Below are positions 51,900 to 64,000 of a stretch of DNA of 64,000 nt, one piece after another. The position numbers and the translations under genes are program-made. This DNA comes from Symbiodinium natans (taxonomy: Eukaryota > Sar > Dinophyceae > Suessiales > Symbiodiniaceae): contig CAJNDS010000671.1 of NCBI GenBank assembly GCA_905221605.1, positions 1 through 64,000 of the forward strand, written 5' to 3'. The notes beneath the pieces were generated by a model. That model did not search any database. It saw nothing but the letters and a program-made list of their open reading frames with translations, and was not told the origin of the DNA. The first letter of the stretch is position 1, and each line of letters begins with the position of its first letter.

Positions 51900-53271
51900 A
51901 AACCACAGCCCGAAGGCAAAGAACTGTGCCGAGCGACTCCGACAGCCTCTGGAGAAACACTTAAGTCACTGAGGGACTACTATAGGGGTCGCAAAAATCC
52001 TCATAATATTCCCTCATGGTTTGTGAGTAATTTTACGAAAATATCCCCCCCCCCCCCCCCCCCCCCCAAGGCCCTGTTCTGATTGTGAAGGCCCCTATAG
52101 CACCTCCGTCGAAACCGGACGGGCCTGCAGCAAGCAAGGTGCAAAGGCGTCTGGCCCGAAGGAGTTGTCGCGTTCGGATCTGCAGGATCGGGGGTGAGGA
52201 GCTCGAGGTTTCGAGGTTGGGATGCTTCCCCCTTATACTTAGGGATTTGTAGTAGCCACCATTATAATCCCTACTAAAGACTGTTAGTACAAGGAGAAAA
52301 TCCCAAGTTCGAGGGGTTGAGGACAAACCACAACCAACCCTGTAGATTGGCAAGCCCAACAAGTCCTCAACCCCAAGCACAACATGCCCTCAAACCCAAA
52401 CCCCAAACCCAATATGCCCGAACTACCCGAACCACCGCAAGTACCCGGATTACCCTAAAACCCAAACCCTACCCTACTGCAATCCCCTCTAAACCCTAAA
52501 GTCCAAAGTCCAAACCCTAAACCCAAATCCCTATGCCCTGAAGCCAGCTCTCTTCTATCCTGGGCCTTCCAAACCCTCGGTTTTCCGTTAGGAATGCAAG
52601 CCTGAGAAAGAAGAAGCGGAACCCTTCGTTTATATACATACGTATTGTGTGTGTATATATATATATACATATATAAATGTACACATACACGTATACCTAC
52701 GTCTAAGCCTCTCTATAGATCTTGCTAGAATCTTTCGTGGTCCTTTCGCCGCTCGCATTCAGCTCTGGGCTGCCATCTCCAGGCTCTTTGCCCTTGTCCA
52801 GAGCTCGGAGGGGAGTCGAAGCTTCTCGGTTTAGGGTTTAGGGTTTAGGGTTTAGGGTTTAGGGTGAGTATATTATATGACCTGTATACACGGGGAAAAA
52901 TAGCCTTTTAAGCCCGAAGCCCTGAACCTCAAACGTTCCGTGCCTGCTCCATGCGCCAGTAATAGAGACACTGCCTCAGTGGCCACGATGGGTGGCCCCG
53001 GGTCGTGGGTTAGGAAGCAAGGTTCAGGGTGTAGAGTTTAGGGTTTAGGGTTTCGGGTTATAGAAACTTAGGGTGTCGGGGTTTTCAGCCACTCAGGGTT
53101 CAGGGGTTTACGAAACCCCAAACCCTAAACCGTTTGTGCTCAGGAGGTTGCCGCATTTAGAGGTGTTTACGGCTTGGGAGTAGAAGTTTGGGGCCGGAAG
53201 TTTCAGGGTTAGAGAATAGGGGGACAGCCGCCGGCATTGAGCTGCACAAGACATGTTCGTGTCTCTGTCTC

Positions 53272-53312
53272 TGTGTGTGTGTGTGTGTGTGTGTGTCTGT
53301 TTGTGTGTGTGT
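53272..53312 (+). repeat. GT microsatellite
   Basis: About twenty GT units with short interruptions. Confidence 0.95.
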
Positions 53313-55290
53313 GGTTCTTGGGCCGAGATCCTGGCCCGATTTCCCAGACCCTAAGCCCTGCAGTAAACCAGGAAGAAGCATCATGGAAAGAAAGTGCAAC
53401 CTCCTTTTCGAGCCCGAAACCCTAAACCCCAACCCTAAACTCTAAGCCGCCACCCTAAACCCTAAACCCTAAACCCTAAACCCTAAACCCTAAACCCCAA
53501 ATCCTCTGTGCCATCCCGGTCACCACCGGCGCAACTCGCCGCGCGGCATCATGAATGGGAGCAGAGCCGCAGCAGCCAACCTTACTTGGGTTTTAGGGTG
53601 GGTGGGGTGTTTAGTGTGTTTAGGCCCATTACTTGGGTTCTAGGGTGGTTTAGGGTGTTGGGTGTAGGGTGTGTAGGTCCAGTTTAGAACCTTACTTGGG
53701 TTTTAGGGTGGTTTAAGGTGTTTGCTGCGTTTAGGGTGTTTAGGTCCAGTTTAGAACCTTACTTGGGTGGTTAGGGTGGTTAGGGTGTTTGGGGTGTTTA
53801 GGGTGTTTAGGTTCAGGGTGTTGAGGGTGCTTAGGTACTATGGTGCTGGGAAGTTCTAAATTTTTGGGTTTTGTGTAAACGCTCAGGGAAAAGAGGCTTG
53901 TAAGGTAAACCCCGAAAAAGGGAAGGAGGGCAAGAAGGGTACTGCTGTGCATCCTAGAACACATGCACGCAATGAGGTACAGTAGCATGTGCTTGCGATG
54001 ATATCTGGAGCGTCACGGCATCATTCTCAGTGTCTTGGGGGTGGGGGGGGGGAGGTGGGGGCGTACCTTAGGGATCCGGTGTCCGGCACACTGGCCAAAA
54101 TTCCCAAAACATTCTCAAGTTTCATATTCGAGGGGTCCAAGCCCTCAACCCTAAACCCTAAACCCTAAACCTCCAATCCCTCGGCTTCCCTTTAGGAGTG
54201 CAAGCCTGGGAACGAAGAAGCGCAACCCTTGGTTTGTATACTGTATACATATGCATTGTATCTCTTTGTCTATATTCTTTGTACTACATCTATCTGAATA
54301 TATATGTATATATATGTGTACATACCCATCAACCCATAGATCTACATATGTATATACATACATACAGTTCTTTTACCCAAGCCCTAGTAAAAACCCGTCA
54401 TTAAAGCCCTAAGCTTACAGCTCCGATGTCTTTTTGCCTGAGCTTCGTGCTGCGTCTGTGCGGGCTTTGTGTCGCAGCAAGGCCTTTGCCATTCGATACG
54501 CACCATCATCCTGCGTTCAGGTCTTGGATTTTAGGGTTTAGGGTTTGGGGTTTGGGGTTTAGGGTTTAGGGTTTAGTGTTAAGGTTTAGGGCTTCATCTC
54601 AGGGTCCAGGGCTTAGGGTTTGGGATTTGAGGTTCAGACGTTCGGGGTCTAACGTCTAGGGCTTGGGCGACACAATCCACCCAGACCTACAGTTTGCTAA
54701 TTCCGCGAGCAGTACCGAAGCCGATGGCAACAGCATCGTTCGAATGAAGAGCATCGGAACCAGCCTAAGTGGAGCAACCATTCTAGCATCTTTTTGCGGG
54801 TCCCAGACAGCACTTTCAACCCTGGCGGGGTTGTAGGGGGTTGGGTCGAAGGCCAGTAACCTTGGGTACTTTCCTTGATCCAAAAGAGGGCAAAAGGGCA
54901 CCACTGCGCTACCACGATACCCCAAAACATGACTTCTTGTTGGATCTAGGGTGCCTCATTTCCTCCCGGCCCCCAGCCTTCCGGGTGATGGATCGTACCG
55001 CACGAGCAAGTGGAGTGAAGCCACAGCAGGCCGAGTTCAGTGACTCCTGCGGGAACCCTAAAGCACAAACGAAAAAACCCTGTGCCTTAGGGTTTAGGAA
55101 CCCAAGCCCAGAAACCGAAAACTTTATGGCTCGGCTCCCTGTGCAGCCGTAGCCTCAAGCTTTCAAGCGCTGATGCGTTAGGGGCTTCGGAGTTTGGGAA
55201 GGTTTGGGCCAGGACCTCTCTCTTTGCTTGCGCAGAGAGCCTTCGCTACTGTGTGAGCCATAGCTGTCAGGGGCGGGACTGGGGCCCCTC

Positions 55291-55432
55291 CATTATAATC
55301 CCTACCAAGGACTGTTAGCAAAAGGGGGAACATCCCGAGGGTTGAGGGTTGTTCCCCCCCGTAAACCCTAAACCCTAGACCCTAAACCCCTTATACTAAC
55401 AGTTCTTAATAGGGATTGTCGTACCCCCTATG
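55291..55432 (+). repeat. Family A foldback split by telomere words
   Basis: The two arms (ACTGTTAG at 55331 and its inverse CTAACAG at about 55395) are separated by about 50 bp containing CCCTAAA units, as if telomere words were inserted or grown within the loop. Confidence 0.65.
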
Positions 55433-55531
55433 GAGGAGTCCTTCATTCCAGCAGCCAGAAGGAACTCGAGGGCCTCCACATGATGACCGTGAACGGCCTG
55501 GCATTGGCACTGGCAGTATTCAGATACATAT

Positions 55532-55533
55532 AC

Positions 55534-55564
<31 letters not shown>

Positions 55565-55642
55565 TGTATGTATGTGTATATGTGTATATGTATATATGTA
55601 TATATGTATATATGTATATATATGTATATATATATATATAGT
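55532..55642 (+). repeat. ATGT/TATATG microsatellite
   Basis: Tetranucleotide ATGT grading into TATATG units, followed at 55652-55696 by a GCA/GCG trinucleotide run. Confidence 0.95.
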
Positions 55643-57052
55643 GACAGTGTTAGCAGCAGCAGCAGCAGCGGCAGCGGCAGCGGCAGCAGCAGCATTCGTA
55701 TTCGTGTAAGCACATGTCTTAGGTGTTAGGCGTAGCAGTAGCATCATGCACATTAGTATTCGCATTGGTATCATGGGTCTTAGCATCAGTATAGTGGTAT
55801 TAGCATAAGTAGTACCTGTATTTGTAGAAATCTCAGTATACTAGTATACCAGTTGCCTACTAGCCGATTCCTGCACTAGCCCTAAACACTAAACCCTAAA
55901 CCCTAAACCCTAAAGGAGACCCAGCCCCACCAAACCCCGCAAGTTCGACGAACCGATGGTTTGAGGCGCTGATTCTTCTGGTGAAAAGACTGTGGGCTTT
56001 TTCGGGTTTCGGGCTTGGGGTTTAGGGCTTAGGGTGAAGAGCGTAGGGCTTAGGGTTAAGGATTTCGCTGCTATTCGGGGGTAAGGCCTATTGTCTGGGC
56101 TACCAACACCCTAAATCCCCCAACTCTGTATAGATTAAATTAATCAAAAAGTACATATTTAGATCTGTATATATGTATACATGTGAATATAAATAAACAC
56201 AAAAATTAGTAAATAAACAAAATATATAAATACATAAGCAATAAATACAGCATGTATATATACATATATATGCATACATACCCTGCACCTTACACCCTGC
56301 CCGTAAACCAAACGCCCTGCTCGCCTCTCTAAGCCCCCCAAACCCTGGACCCTACTCTATTCCCCCAAGATTAAACAAGGTAGCCCTAAACCCTAAACCC
56401 TAAGCTCCTAACACCGCCCGCGCCACCTCGTGAAGTGAGTGGTCGGAGCGGCAGCTACAGCTCAGTACAGAGCTCCTTTGTAGAGCCAACTGTACGTGGG
56501 CAACCTGGGCGCGGAAATCAGTGGGGGGTGGGTTTAGGATTTAGGGTTTAGGGTTTAGGGTTTAGGGTTTAGGGGTTTAGGGGTTTACGGTTTAGGGGTT
56601 TAGGGTTCTCTAAATTTGGGGTCAATCTTTTTGGGTCCTTCTAACAAGGTCCCTGCGCTGTTAGGCTCAGGGTTTCAGGGTTTAAGGGTTTAGGGGGTTT
56701 GGGGTTTAGGGGTCCAACTGTCTTGGCCTCCCGACTGAGTTCTTCCTGATACCAGTCAACACCTGTCGGACAGGAACCGAGCATGCTAGATCTTGCCCCT
56801 GAGCCTAACTCTTGATCCGGAAGCCCTTATTTCCAATGTCAGGGTTCTAAGGGGGGCGGGGGTTTGGGGTGACGGACGCTGGGGTTAGGGCCATTACCTC
56901 TGACCAACCCCACCCCTGCCAGCCTAAACTCAACAAGAGCTAAACGGGGGTTTCCGAACCTAGGCGACCCCCCCCAATATATCCACAAATGGTCGGATCC
57001 CCTTCTTCATATGGACCCCAGTAAGGCCCCAACTTCGGAGACCCCCAAATGG

Positions 57053-57168
57053 TTTAGGGTTTAGGGTTTAGGGTTAGGGGTTTAGGGTTTAGGGTTTAGG
57101 GTTTAGGGTTTAGGGTTTAGGGTTTAGGGTTTAGGGTTTAGGGTTTAGGGTTTAGGGTTTAGGGTACC
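57053..57168 (+). repeat. TTTAGGG array
   Basis: About sixteen heptamers, followed at 57383-57450 by a second array with one TTTCGGG unit. Confidence 0.95.
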
Positions 57169-57286
57169 TCCCCTGCGGCTGCTCAAAAGACCCTAAGCCC
57201 CGAGCCCTTCAATTCCTCCCCCAAGCGGAGTCATTTCGGAAGCCGCCATTGAGCTCCTGTACTACAAGAGGTTTAGGGTTTCTATA

Positions 57287-57384
57287 CTGAACTTGGAACC
57301 CTAGCAAAATCAGCAGTTTAGCGTTTCTTAGGAATTAAAGTGCCCCCAAAAATGAAAACATATTTCCAAGTATCCCTAAGGTTT
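57287..57384 (+). repeat. Dispersed repeat, family E
   Basis: About 95 bp (CTTGGAACCCT ... GTTTCTTAGGAA ... TTTCCAAG ... ATCCCTAAG) recurs in the same orientation at 61276-61379. Confidence 0.8.
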
Positions 57385-58008
57385 AGGGGGTAGGGTTTAG
57401 GGTTTAGGGTTTAGGGTTTAGGGTTTAGGGTTTCGGGTTTAGGGTTTAGGGTTCAGGGTTTGGGGGCTTCAAGTGCCCAGCGCGAGACCGTGCCTCGCTT
57501 GTCTGCTGCCGCACCTTCTGTGCCGCGCAGGGCGCCGGCGGGGGAGTGGCGAGCGTGGTCTGCGCAAAGTGGGTTTAGGGTTTAGGGTTTGGGGTTTGGG
57601 GTTTCGGGTTTAGGGTCGGTTTGGCCCCAAAACCGGTACCCCTAAGTCCGTATAAAGCCGATACCCTAGAGTTGCCCAAAAACCTATAAGCCCTAGAACG
57701 CCATACATCCCGATGAAAGCCGAAGCAAGGAGCTTCAGCAAATTGATCGAAAGCGCCTTTGAATAAATGAATTTGGGGGGTGGGTGGGGGGACCACCTCC
57801 AACCCCAAACCCAATACAATGTCTCTAAGTCTCTAAACCCTAAAACCAGTCAGACTGAGCTAGAGACTTACCTTACTGTTGAGGCGCCATTTGGGGTTTG
57901 AGAGGTGTAAGCCCGAGACCCTACACCCCCACACCCTACGCCCCAAAACCTTACACTTAAGTTGGGGCTTTGGGAACTTTCTTGGTGGTTGGGGCCTGAA
58001 CCGGGGCC

Positions 58009-58098
58009 AACCCTAAACCCTAAACCCTAAACCCTAAACCCTAAACCCCAAGACCCTAAACCCTAAACCCTAAACCCTAAACCCCAAGACCCTAAACC
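58009..58098 (-). repeat. CCCTAAA array
   Basis: About twelve units including two identical CCCAAGA interruptions, a small higher-order duplication. Confidence 0.9.
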
Positions 58099-59399
58099 CT
58101 GGGCTTCGGGTAGCTTGGAGACTTCCCAGACCCGAATGCCTTCGTCTTCGGCTCCGGGGTCTGCAAGATGCGCCCATACAGATCCTAAGGAGGGTTTAGG
58201 GCAGGGTTTTAAGGTTTAGGGTTTAGGGTGTAGGGTGTAGGGTTTAGGGTTTAGGGAGTAGGGTTTAGGGTGTAGGGTTTAGGGTATGGGGTTTAGTGTT
58301 GGGGGTTGAGGGTTTAGGGTTTGGGGTGACCTGTAGCTGTTTTCGATTCTTCTAGAATCTGTGAGAAAATTCAAGGTGTAATGAGCCCCGCAGGGGGGGG
58401 GGGGGGGCGGGAGCGATAGACCACAAAGCCACATAGACCGCCAAGACCTCCTCAGACATCCCTTCCCCTAACTAATCGATAGGCAACTTGCGAAAACCCG
58501 AAGCCTCTAAAGCCCTAAACCCTGAAACCCTGAACCCTGAAACCCCAAACTGGGTCTCGGATAGCTACCCAAACCCTAAACCCTAAACCCTAAACCCTAA
58601 ACCCCAAACCCTAAACCCTAAATCCCCAATGGCTCTCAGATGGCTCTCAGACGGCCTGAGCGTAGTCACACGGGCTCTAAATATGGTCCCTAGGGTTCTG
58701 ATGTACCGGCCCTTAGTTTGTACAGGGTCTATAAGGGATATATACGGCGTAGATACGGGGTACATAAGGGGTACCCTTTTAAGGTTCCACATTAAGGGAG
58801 CATGTAACTACCCCTTAAGAGATCGGCCAGTTCAGGCACCCCATGAATTCAATGTTCGGTCCTTGATAGTGATTCTGAGGTGGGGTAAGAAAATCACTCT
58901 TAAGGACGGTTCGTAGAAGGGCGGAACATCCCAAGCTAAACCTTACTTCACCTCGAAACCCTAACCCGCTTGATGAGTTTAGGGTTTAGGGTTTAGGGCT
59001 TAGGGTGTAGGGTTAAGGGGCTAATAAACCTTAGGCCCGATGGACCCGAAACCCTGCACCGAACAGTCCCCATGATCGAGAGACCTGCTTGGTTCGTAAG
59101 CCCCGAGCAAAGTCAGCACCCAGACCTGACCGAGATTTTGGGGCGTTGGGGACTTTTAGGACGTTTAGGGTTTAGGGTTTAGGCTAGCATGATTGCTTTC
59201 GAGGTGTTTAGGGGTTTTGGCTTTGGGGGTTGGAGGCGCTTCAGAGGAACGGATTCAGGGCTTGGGTGGTGCAGGGGGTTGCTGGAACGTACTCTGCACC
59301 CGACACCCAAATAGTTGTGCAGCTTTCGGGGGCTTCATTCGCACTGTAACAGCAACATTCGACGGATCATCGTCTTAATCCAAGGCAAGTTGCATGGTC

Positions 59400-59530
59400 C
59401 TCCAAAATGGGCCCGTAAGTGGGGAGCCCCCTTATAGACCCCTCATACCCTGCAAAATCCAAGGGCCCATACTTCAGAAGCCTTTAAGGAAGTGAGAGGG
59501 CCATACTAAGGGACCATGTACCCACCCTTA
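59400..59530 (+). repeat. Dispersed repeat, family C
   Basis: Shares GCCCATACTTCAGAA and the surrounding layout with 9450-9560. Looser relatives lie at 48200-48260 and 58700-58830. Confidence 0.65.
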
Positions 59531-61275
59531 GACTGAAAGCCCAAGCACGGTTAGGGTCTAGGGGTTCAGGGTTAAGAGTTTAGGGTTTAGAGTTTGGTGT
59601 TTAGGGTGAACTTAACCAAGTGCTCAGCCCTGTGCAGCAGACGACTTCTCTACACCAACAGAGGCTTCGGAGTTTTTCGTGCTTTTGATAACTTTTTTTT
59701 GGGGGCTGCGGGTGGGCAAACACCGAGCGGACCGAAGGAACACCAAGTGCGGACAAGCGAAGAAGGGGCGCATTGGGGATCTCCACGACCGTTTGGCGAA
59801 GAAATCTACATGACATGATGGGGCTCTACATTTGCGTGTATCGCCCGAGAAGCCAGACATGATAAGTTGATCAGATTGGCCCATGAGAAGATTCGTTGAG
59901 AGACTCAGAGCAACCTCCTGCACACGTCGTCATTGACTTTCGGCTGGGAAGCCACGGGTTCGAAGGAAGAAGCTGCAATCTGTGTGACGTCCGAAAGGCA
60001 CAGCACCACGAAGCCAATGGTGTTAACTTACCCTAAACCCTAAAACCCTAAAACCCTAAACCCTAAGCCCTAAACTCTAGGAAGCGGCCTTTGCAGGTCG
60101 TCTGGCCAGCCACTGTACAAATTTCACTGTCAACTTTAGAGTTTAGGGTTTAGGGTTTAGGGAAGCCTGTACCCTGAACCCTGAACCGCAAGCGCGCCCG
60201 GCCTCCCACGCAGGTGAGGCGCTGGACCTTCGGAGGGGATGCCTGGCACACCGCAGGGTCTAGGGTTTAGGGCTTGGGGTTTGGGTTTAGGGTTTAGGGT
60301 TTAGGGTTTAGGGTTTGGGGTTTAGGGTTTAGGGCTTAGGGTGTTATGAGGCGTAGGCAGAGTCAGAGTTTCACTTCAGGCATCCAAGAAACTCCTGACA
60401 CCCGAGGTGTAAGGAATGAAAGGGATTTTGCGGGCCCCTCGGAACCCTAAAAGACAAAGCGGAAAAAGAGGGGACCACTTGTGGAATTAAACCATTAGGG
60501 TTTAGTGAGGGTTTAGGGTTTAGGGTTGTGTTTTAAGGTTTAGGCTGTAGGTTTAACCTTAAACTCCAACCCACCCGGGAATAAGACGCTAACCTTCGTT
60601 CCTGCAGTCCAGACAGGCTACTCCGTAAGTCCCGAAAGCAGAGGGAGTTTCAGGCTCACTGCAAACCCTAAACCCTCAAGACCTACAACCCTCAAACCCT
60701 AACAACCTCAGAAAACCCTGAAACCTTGAACCCTACACCCTGAGCTCTACAACCCTAAAACCTACAACCCTAACAACCCTGAAACCTTAAACCCTAGAGC
60801 CCTAAGAGCTCCTTCTTGGAAGCCCCTGACCTAAACCCTAACATCTGGGGGCCCTACCTGCCAAAAGCTCATTGCGGGGTCGCCACTGGCGTTCCGCATG
60901 TCACCATGTGTTGCCTGCAGGGCTCAGGGTTGCAGGAGCTTGTGGGGTTTAGGGTTTAGGGTTTAGGGTTTAGGGTGCTTAAGGGTTTAGGGTTGCAGCT
61001 CAGGGGAGTCATCTGTCTGCCGTGACACCTTCTGGAGGGCAGAGAATGCGAGAGCCGATGTGGGGGTAGTGGGCATTGCGCTGCAAGCCCTCTGGGCCCT
61101 GACTCCTGAAAACCCGACAAAAACCCCATAAACATCTATGCGCCCTACACCAATCAAGCCTTCAAACCCTAAACCCTGAACCCTAAACCCTGAACCCTAA
61201 ACTCCAATAAACCTGAACAGCGAAGAAGCCCTTCACCCCTCAACCCATTCGGGGTTCAGGGGTTGTCGGTCGAAG

Positions 61276-61379
61276 CTAGAACTTGGAACCCTTGCGAAAA
61301 AAATCATTTTTAGCTGTTTCTTAGGAACTAAAGTAGCCCAAAAAAGTCTATGATTTCCAAGCATCCCTAAGTAGAAGCT
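61276..61379 (+). repeat. Dispersed repeat, family E, second copy
   Basis: Direct-orientation relative of 57287-57384. Confidence 0.8.
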
Positions 61380-61741
61380 TGGGGCAAGGCTGCATTGGGA
61401 GACCTGGCGGCCCTCCAACAACGCCGCCTCCGGCTGAGTGAACTCTACGCCGAATCCGAAACTTTTGAACCCTAAACCCTAAACCCTAAACCCTAAACCC
61501 TGAATCCGCTACACCCTCAAAATCCCTCAAAAGCCCCCAAGAGCCCGCCAGAATAGCTTCCCAAAACCTTGAAACCCCTGGCTCCCCAGGCTCGCGTCCT
61601 CGTCCGCTTCAAACTCCAACACTCCCCTGCCATGGTTTAGGGTTTAGGGTTTAGGGTTTAGGGTTTGGGGTTTGGGGTTTAGGGCTTGGGGTTCAGGGCT
61701 TGGGGTTTCGGGTCTTTAGGGTTTGGGGTTCAGGGTCACAG

Positions 61742-61787
61742 GAGCAAGATGATCGAATCATGGCGGATGCTCGAGGATGCGTTCAAG
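61742..61787 (+). CDS. Candidate exon, unidentified
   Basis: CACAG acceptor, SKMIESWRMLEDAFK, then AAG/GTGTAG donor. Confidence 0.35.
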
Positions 61788-62312
61788 GTGTAGAGCTTCA
61801 GTGCTTTTGGGTTTGGGGCTTCAGGGCTTTGGTGTTGGGGGGAAGTAGGGCTGTTTGGTATCTAGGGTTCACTCCCATGATTGTATACATATGGGTTCAC
61901 TCAAAGACCGATGATGCAACATGCGAGGCTCTCACCCCAAAGCCTAAGCCGAACTTGTCCCTCCAAGAGAGGCTTCTGGCAGAGGGACTCCGCTAAACTC
62001 AAGGCCTACAGGCCCTAAACTTCCGCAAATCCCGAACCCTAAACCCTAAACCCTGAACCCTGAACACTGAACCCTGAACCCTAAACCCGAATCCTAAGCC
62101 CCAAGCCTTGAGGCGAAGCCTTGGTTTTGGGCAGCAACAAACTTCACTCCGAAGCGGGGGTGGGGGGCATGCGCCCAAACCGGGAAGAACTTTGGCTGAA
62201 CCAAGATGCATAGAATAGGGTTTACTTGTAAAAAGGGTTGATATGGTTGAACTGCCTGGTTTAGAGCTCTGAGGCTCAAGGGTGTCAGCGGATTAGGGTT
62301 CAGAAGCCCAGC

Positions 62313-62406
62313 CCCCTAAACCCTAAACCCTAAACCCTAAACCCTAAACCCTAAACCCTAAACCCTAAACCCTAAACCCTAAACCCTAAACCCTAAACCC
62401 TAAACC
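62313..62406 (-). repeat. CCCTAAA array
   Basis: About thirteen perfect heptamers. Confidence 0.95.
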
Positions 62407-62419
62407 GCACGTTTCGTGC

Positions 62420-62479
62420 CCGCAACATAGCCGCCCGGCACCAGCTGCGGCGGCGGCTGATGCGTGGTGTGCCCGGATC
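62420..62479 (-). CDS. Candidate exon, unidentified (minus strand)
   Basis: CGCAG acceptor and a GC donor around the frame SGHTTHQPPPQLVPGGYVAG. Confidence 0.3.
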
Positions 62480-62585
62480 CTGCGGTGCGAGCAAGAGTGA
62501 TGCTGTTTAGGGTTTCGGGTTTAGGGTTTAGGCTCGAAATCCCACACCCTAAATCCGAAACCCTAGATTGTAGATCTGATTCAGC

Positions 62586-62633
62586 CTTGCTCTCAACATC
62601 GAGAACCCCTGGTTCACAAGGCATGATCTGCCC
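62586..62633 (-). CDS. Candidate exon, unidentified (minus strand)
   Basis: CTCAG acceptor, GQIMPCEPGVLDVESK, then AAG/GC donor, as in NOG1 exons. Confidence 0.35.
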
Positions 62634-64000
62634 CTGAGCGAAGTGATTTTTGTTCCACGCCCCTCGGTTTGGGGGTGTTAGGTTGTAAGTCAACCAGGGG
62701 GTCTACGAAAATAGGGGAGCCAAAAACATGAAACCAACAACTACTAGGATTCCCTTACATTAAGGACCCCCCCCCGAACTTCGAATTTCGGAAGAGGCCA
62801 TTCGCCTCATGGCCTGGTTTCTGTTGTGCCCATCCCCCCCGGAGAAGTTCCCCCCGAACATTCCTGCCCCACTGGGGTAGGTTTGAGGGCCCTATAAAAA
62901 CTGAATTCTTATGGGCTTTGTAAGGACTAAACAGGATTAAGGGCAATTTCTGTCCAAAATTACTTCATTCTTATGGCCTTTGTAAGGATTAAAAAGGATG
63001 AAGGGTAATATAATTCAAGATCATGTTCAAACCTACCCACGCCCAGAGAATCCCAAGTGCACACCCCCAAGGAATTCCAGGTATGCCGCCGAGCATTCCT
63101 CGATCGCCCACCCCCCTCAGACTCCCGCGACAGAAGCCTACGGCGAAGTATCCGTAGTTCCATATTGAGATGTGACCCCTTATACTAACAGTGCTTCATA
63201 GGGATTATCGTACCCCCTACTATGATCCCGATTAAGGACTGTTGGTCTAGAGGCGAAGTATCCGCAATTGCATGCCCGAAACCGGCAGGATGGGGTAGCG
63301 GCGGGGTAGGGATGATCGGAGCAAGCAAATATACACCTACCAACATTTGTGTGAGGAGACCCCCGCCCCCCTCCCACACGAAAAACTACAATACCGACCC
63401 TACTTCAGGCCCTACTTCATGCGAGGTTCTAGGCCGTAGTTCTAGGCATGAACAGTGAGATTGTCGCAGGGTCTTCCAATCTTGTAGGAGGCTTCAGGGA
63501 CAGGGTTGCGGGTATAGGTGTTTAGGGCTAGGAATCATAAGAGGTACTGGGTCGGTCCTAGAACCGCGCCCTGTTGAGGTTGAGGGTTTAGGGTGTAGAG
63601 TTTAGGGCACCCTAAACCCCCTAAGAGCATTCTTTGGGGTTCAGCATCTGGGTCCCACGGTGACCTGTTTTGCTCAGGGGGCTGTATCAGGGAACCTAAC
63701 CCCCCAAAGCCCCACCAAAACCCAAAACACCTTCACCCTTAAACCCTAAGCCCCTAGACCCCTAAACCCTTAAAACCTCCAAAGCGCAGAAACCTACCCG
63801 GAACCCTAGACCCCTCTAAACCCAAAAACCCTAAACCCTAAACCCTAAACCCTCGACCCCCCCGAACCCTAAACCCTTCCTCGGGCGTCGAGGCTGGCGT
63901 CGTCAAGGCTGGTGGCGTGGTCCGAAATCCCCAAGACTGCAGCAGGGGTTTTAGGGTTCAGGGTTTTAGGGTTTAGGGTTTAGGGATTAGGGTTTAGGTT

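Larger units (their letters stand above)
38164..64000. other. Telomere-word-rich region with unresolved exons
   Basis: Unique pieces of 50-200 bp alternate with TTTAGGG/CCCTAAA words in both orientations, short foldbacks and homopolymers, as in the NOG1 introns. Protein-like pieces with plausible splice borders occur on both strands, so one or more exploded genes are likely, but I could not join them into a known protein. Apart from the candidates and repeats listed, I see no gene. Confidence 0.5.

Noticed and set aside
1-64000. tRNA or rRNA genes
   Set aside because: I looked for cloverleaf signatures and conserved rRNA words and found none I could support.

Overview
The window looks like dinoflagellate nuclear DNA, most plausibly from a symbiodiniacean or a close relative. 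Three things suggest this: plant-type telomere words (TTTAGGG/CCCTAAA) spread through non-coding DNA, a gene split into dozens of very short exons with mostly GC-AG introns, and a Ty1/copia polyprotein carrying a CCCH zinc finger. The species assignment is inference; the sequence features are read directly.

Positions 1-5,300 hold almost no telomere words. They contain a 42-bp minisatellite (about 540-910), a fragment on the minus strand that resembles the tail of a dinoflagellate retroelement polyprotein (1023-1884), and three related hairpins whose stems differ in sequence but still pair (3617-4115).

Positions 5,657-29,015 carry on the minus strand a complete gene for the nucleolar GTPase NOG1/GTPBP4, a 60S ribosome assembly factor. 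I rebuilt it by hand as 39 exons totalling 1,905 nt (634 codons plus stop) spread over 23.4 kb. Exons average 49 nt. The introns are full of TTTAGGG/CCCTAAA arrays and short foldback repeats. By my reading 34 of 38 introns begin with GC, three with GT and one with GA. Intron 6 contains an intronless same-strand ORF for a 238-residue membrane protein, with a degenerate spliced-leader-like sequence upstream, which suggests an inserted retrogene.

Positions 29,225-38,158 are a complete Ty1/copia element on the plus strand. It has two identical 455-bp LTRs, a 5-bp TAGGG target duplication inside a telomere-like array, and one unbroken polyprotein ORF of 2,637 residues (from the first ATG). The order is gag with CCCH finger, aspartic protease, a segment with the full HxD...H...R signature of Fe(II)/2-oxoglutarate dioxygenases, integrase (D,D35E), reverse transcriptase (YVDD) and RNase H. 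It sits head-to-head with NOG1, 209 bp from the NOG1 start codon. The dioxygenase-like domain is the most unexpected item in the window.

Positions 38,164-64,000 have the same texture as the NOG1 introns: telomere-word arrays, foldbacks, poly-C tracts and microsatellites around unique pieces of 50-200 bp. Several pieces look like exons with matching splice borders, on both strands, but I could not assemble or identify a gene there.
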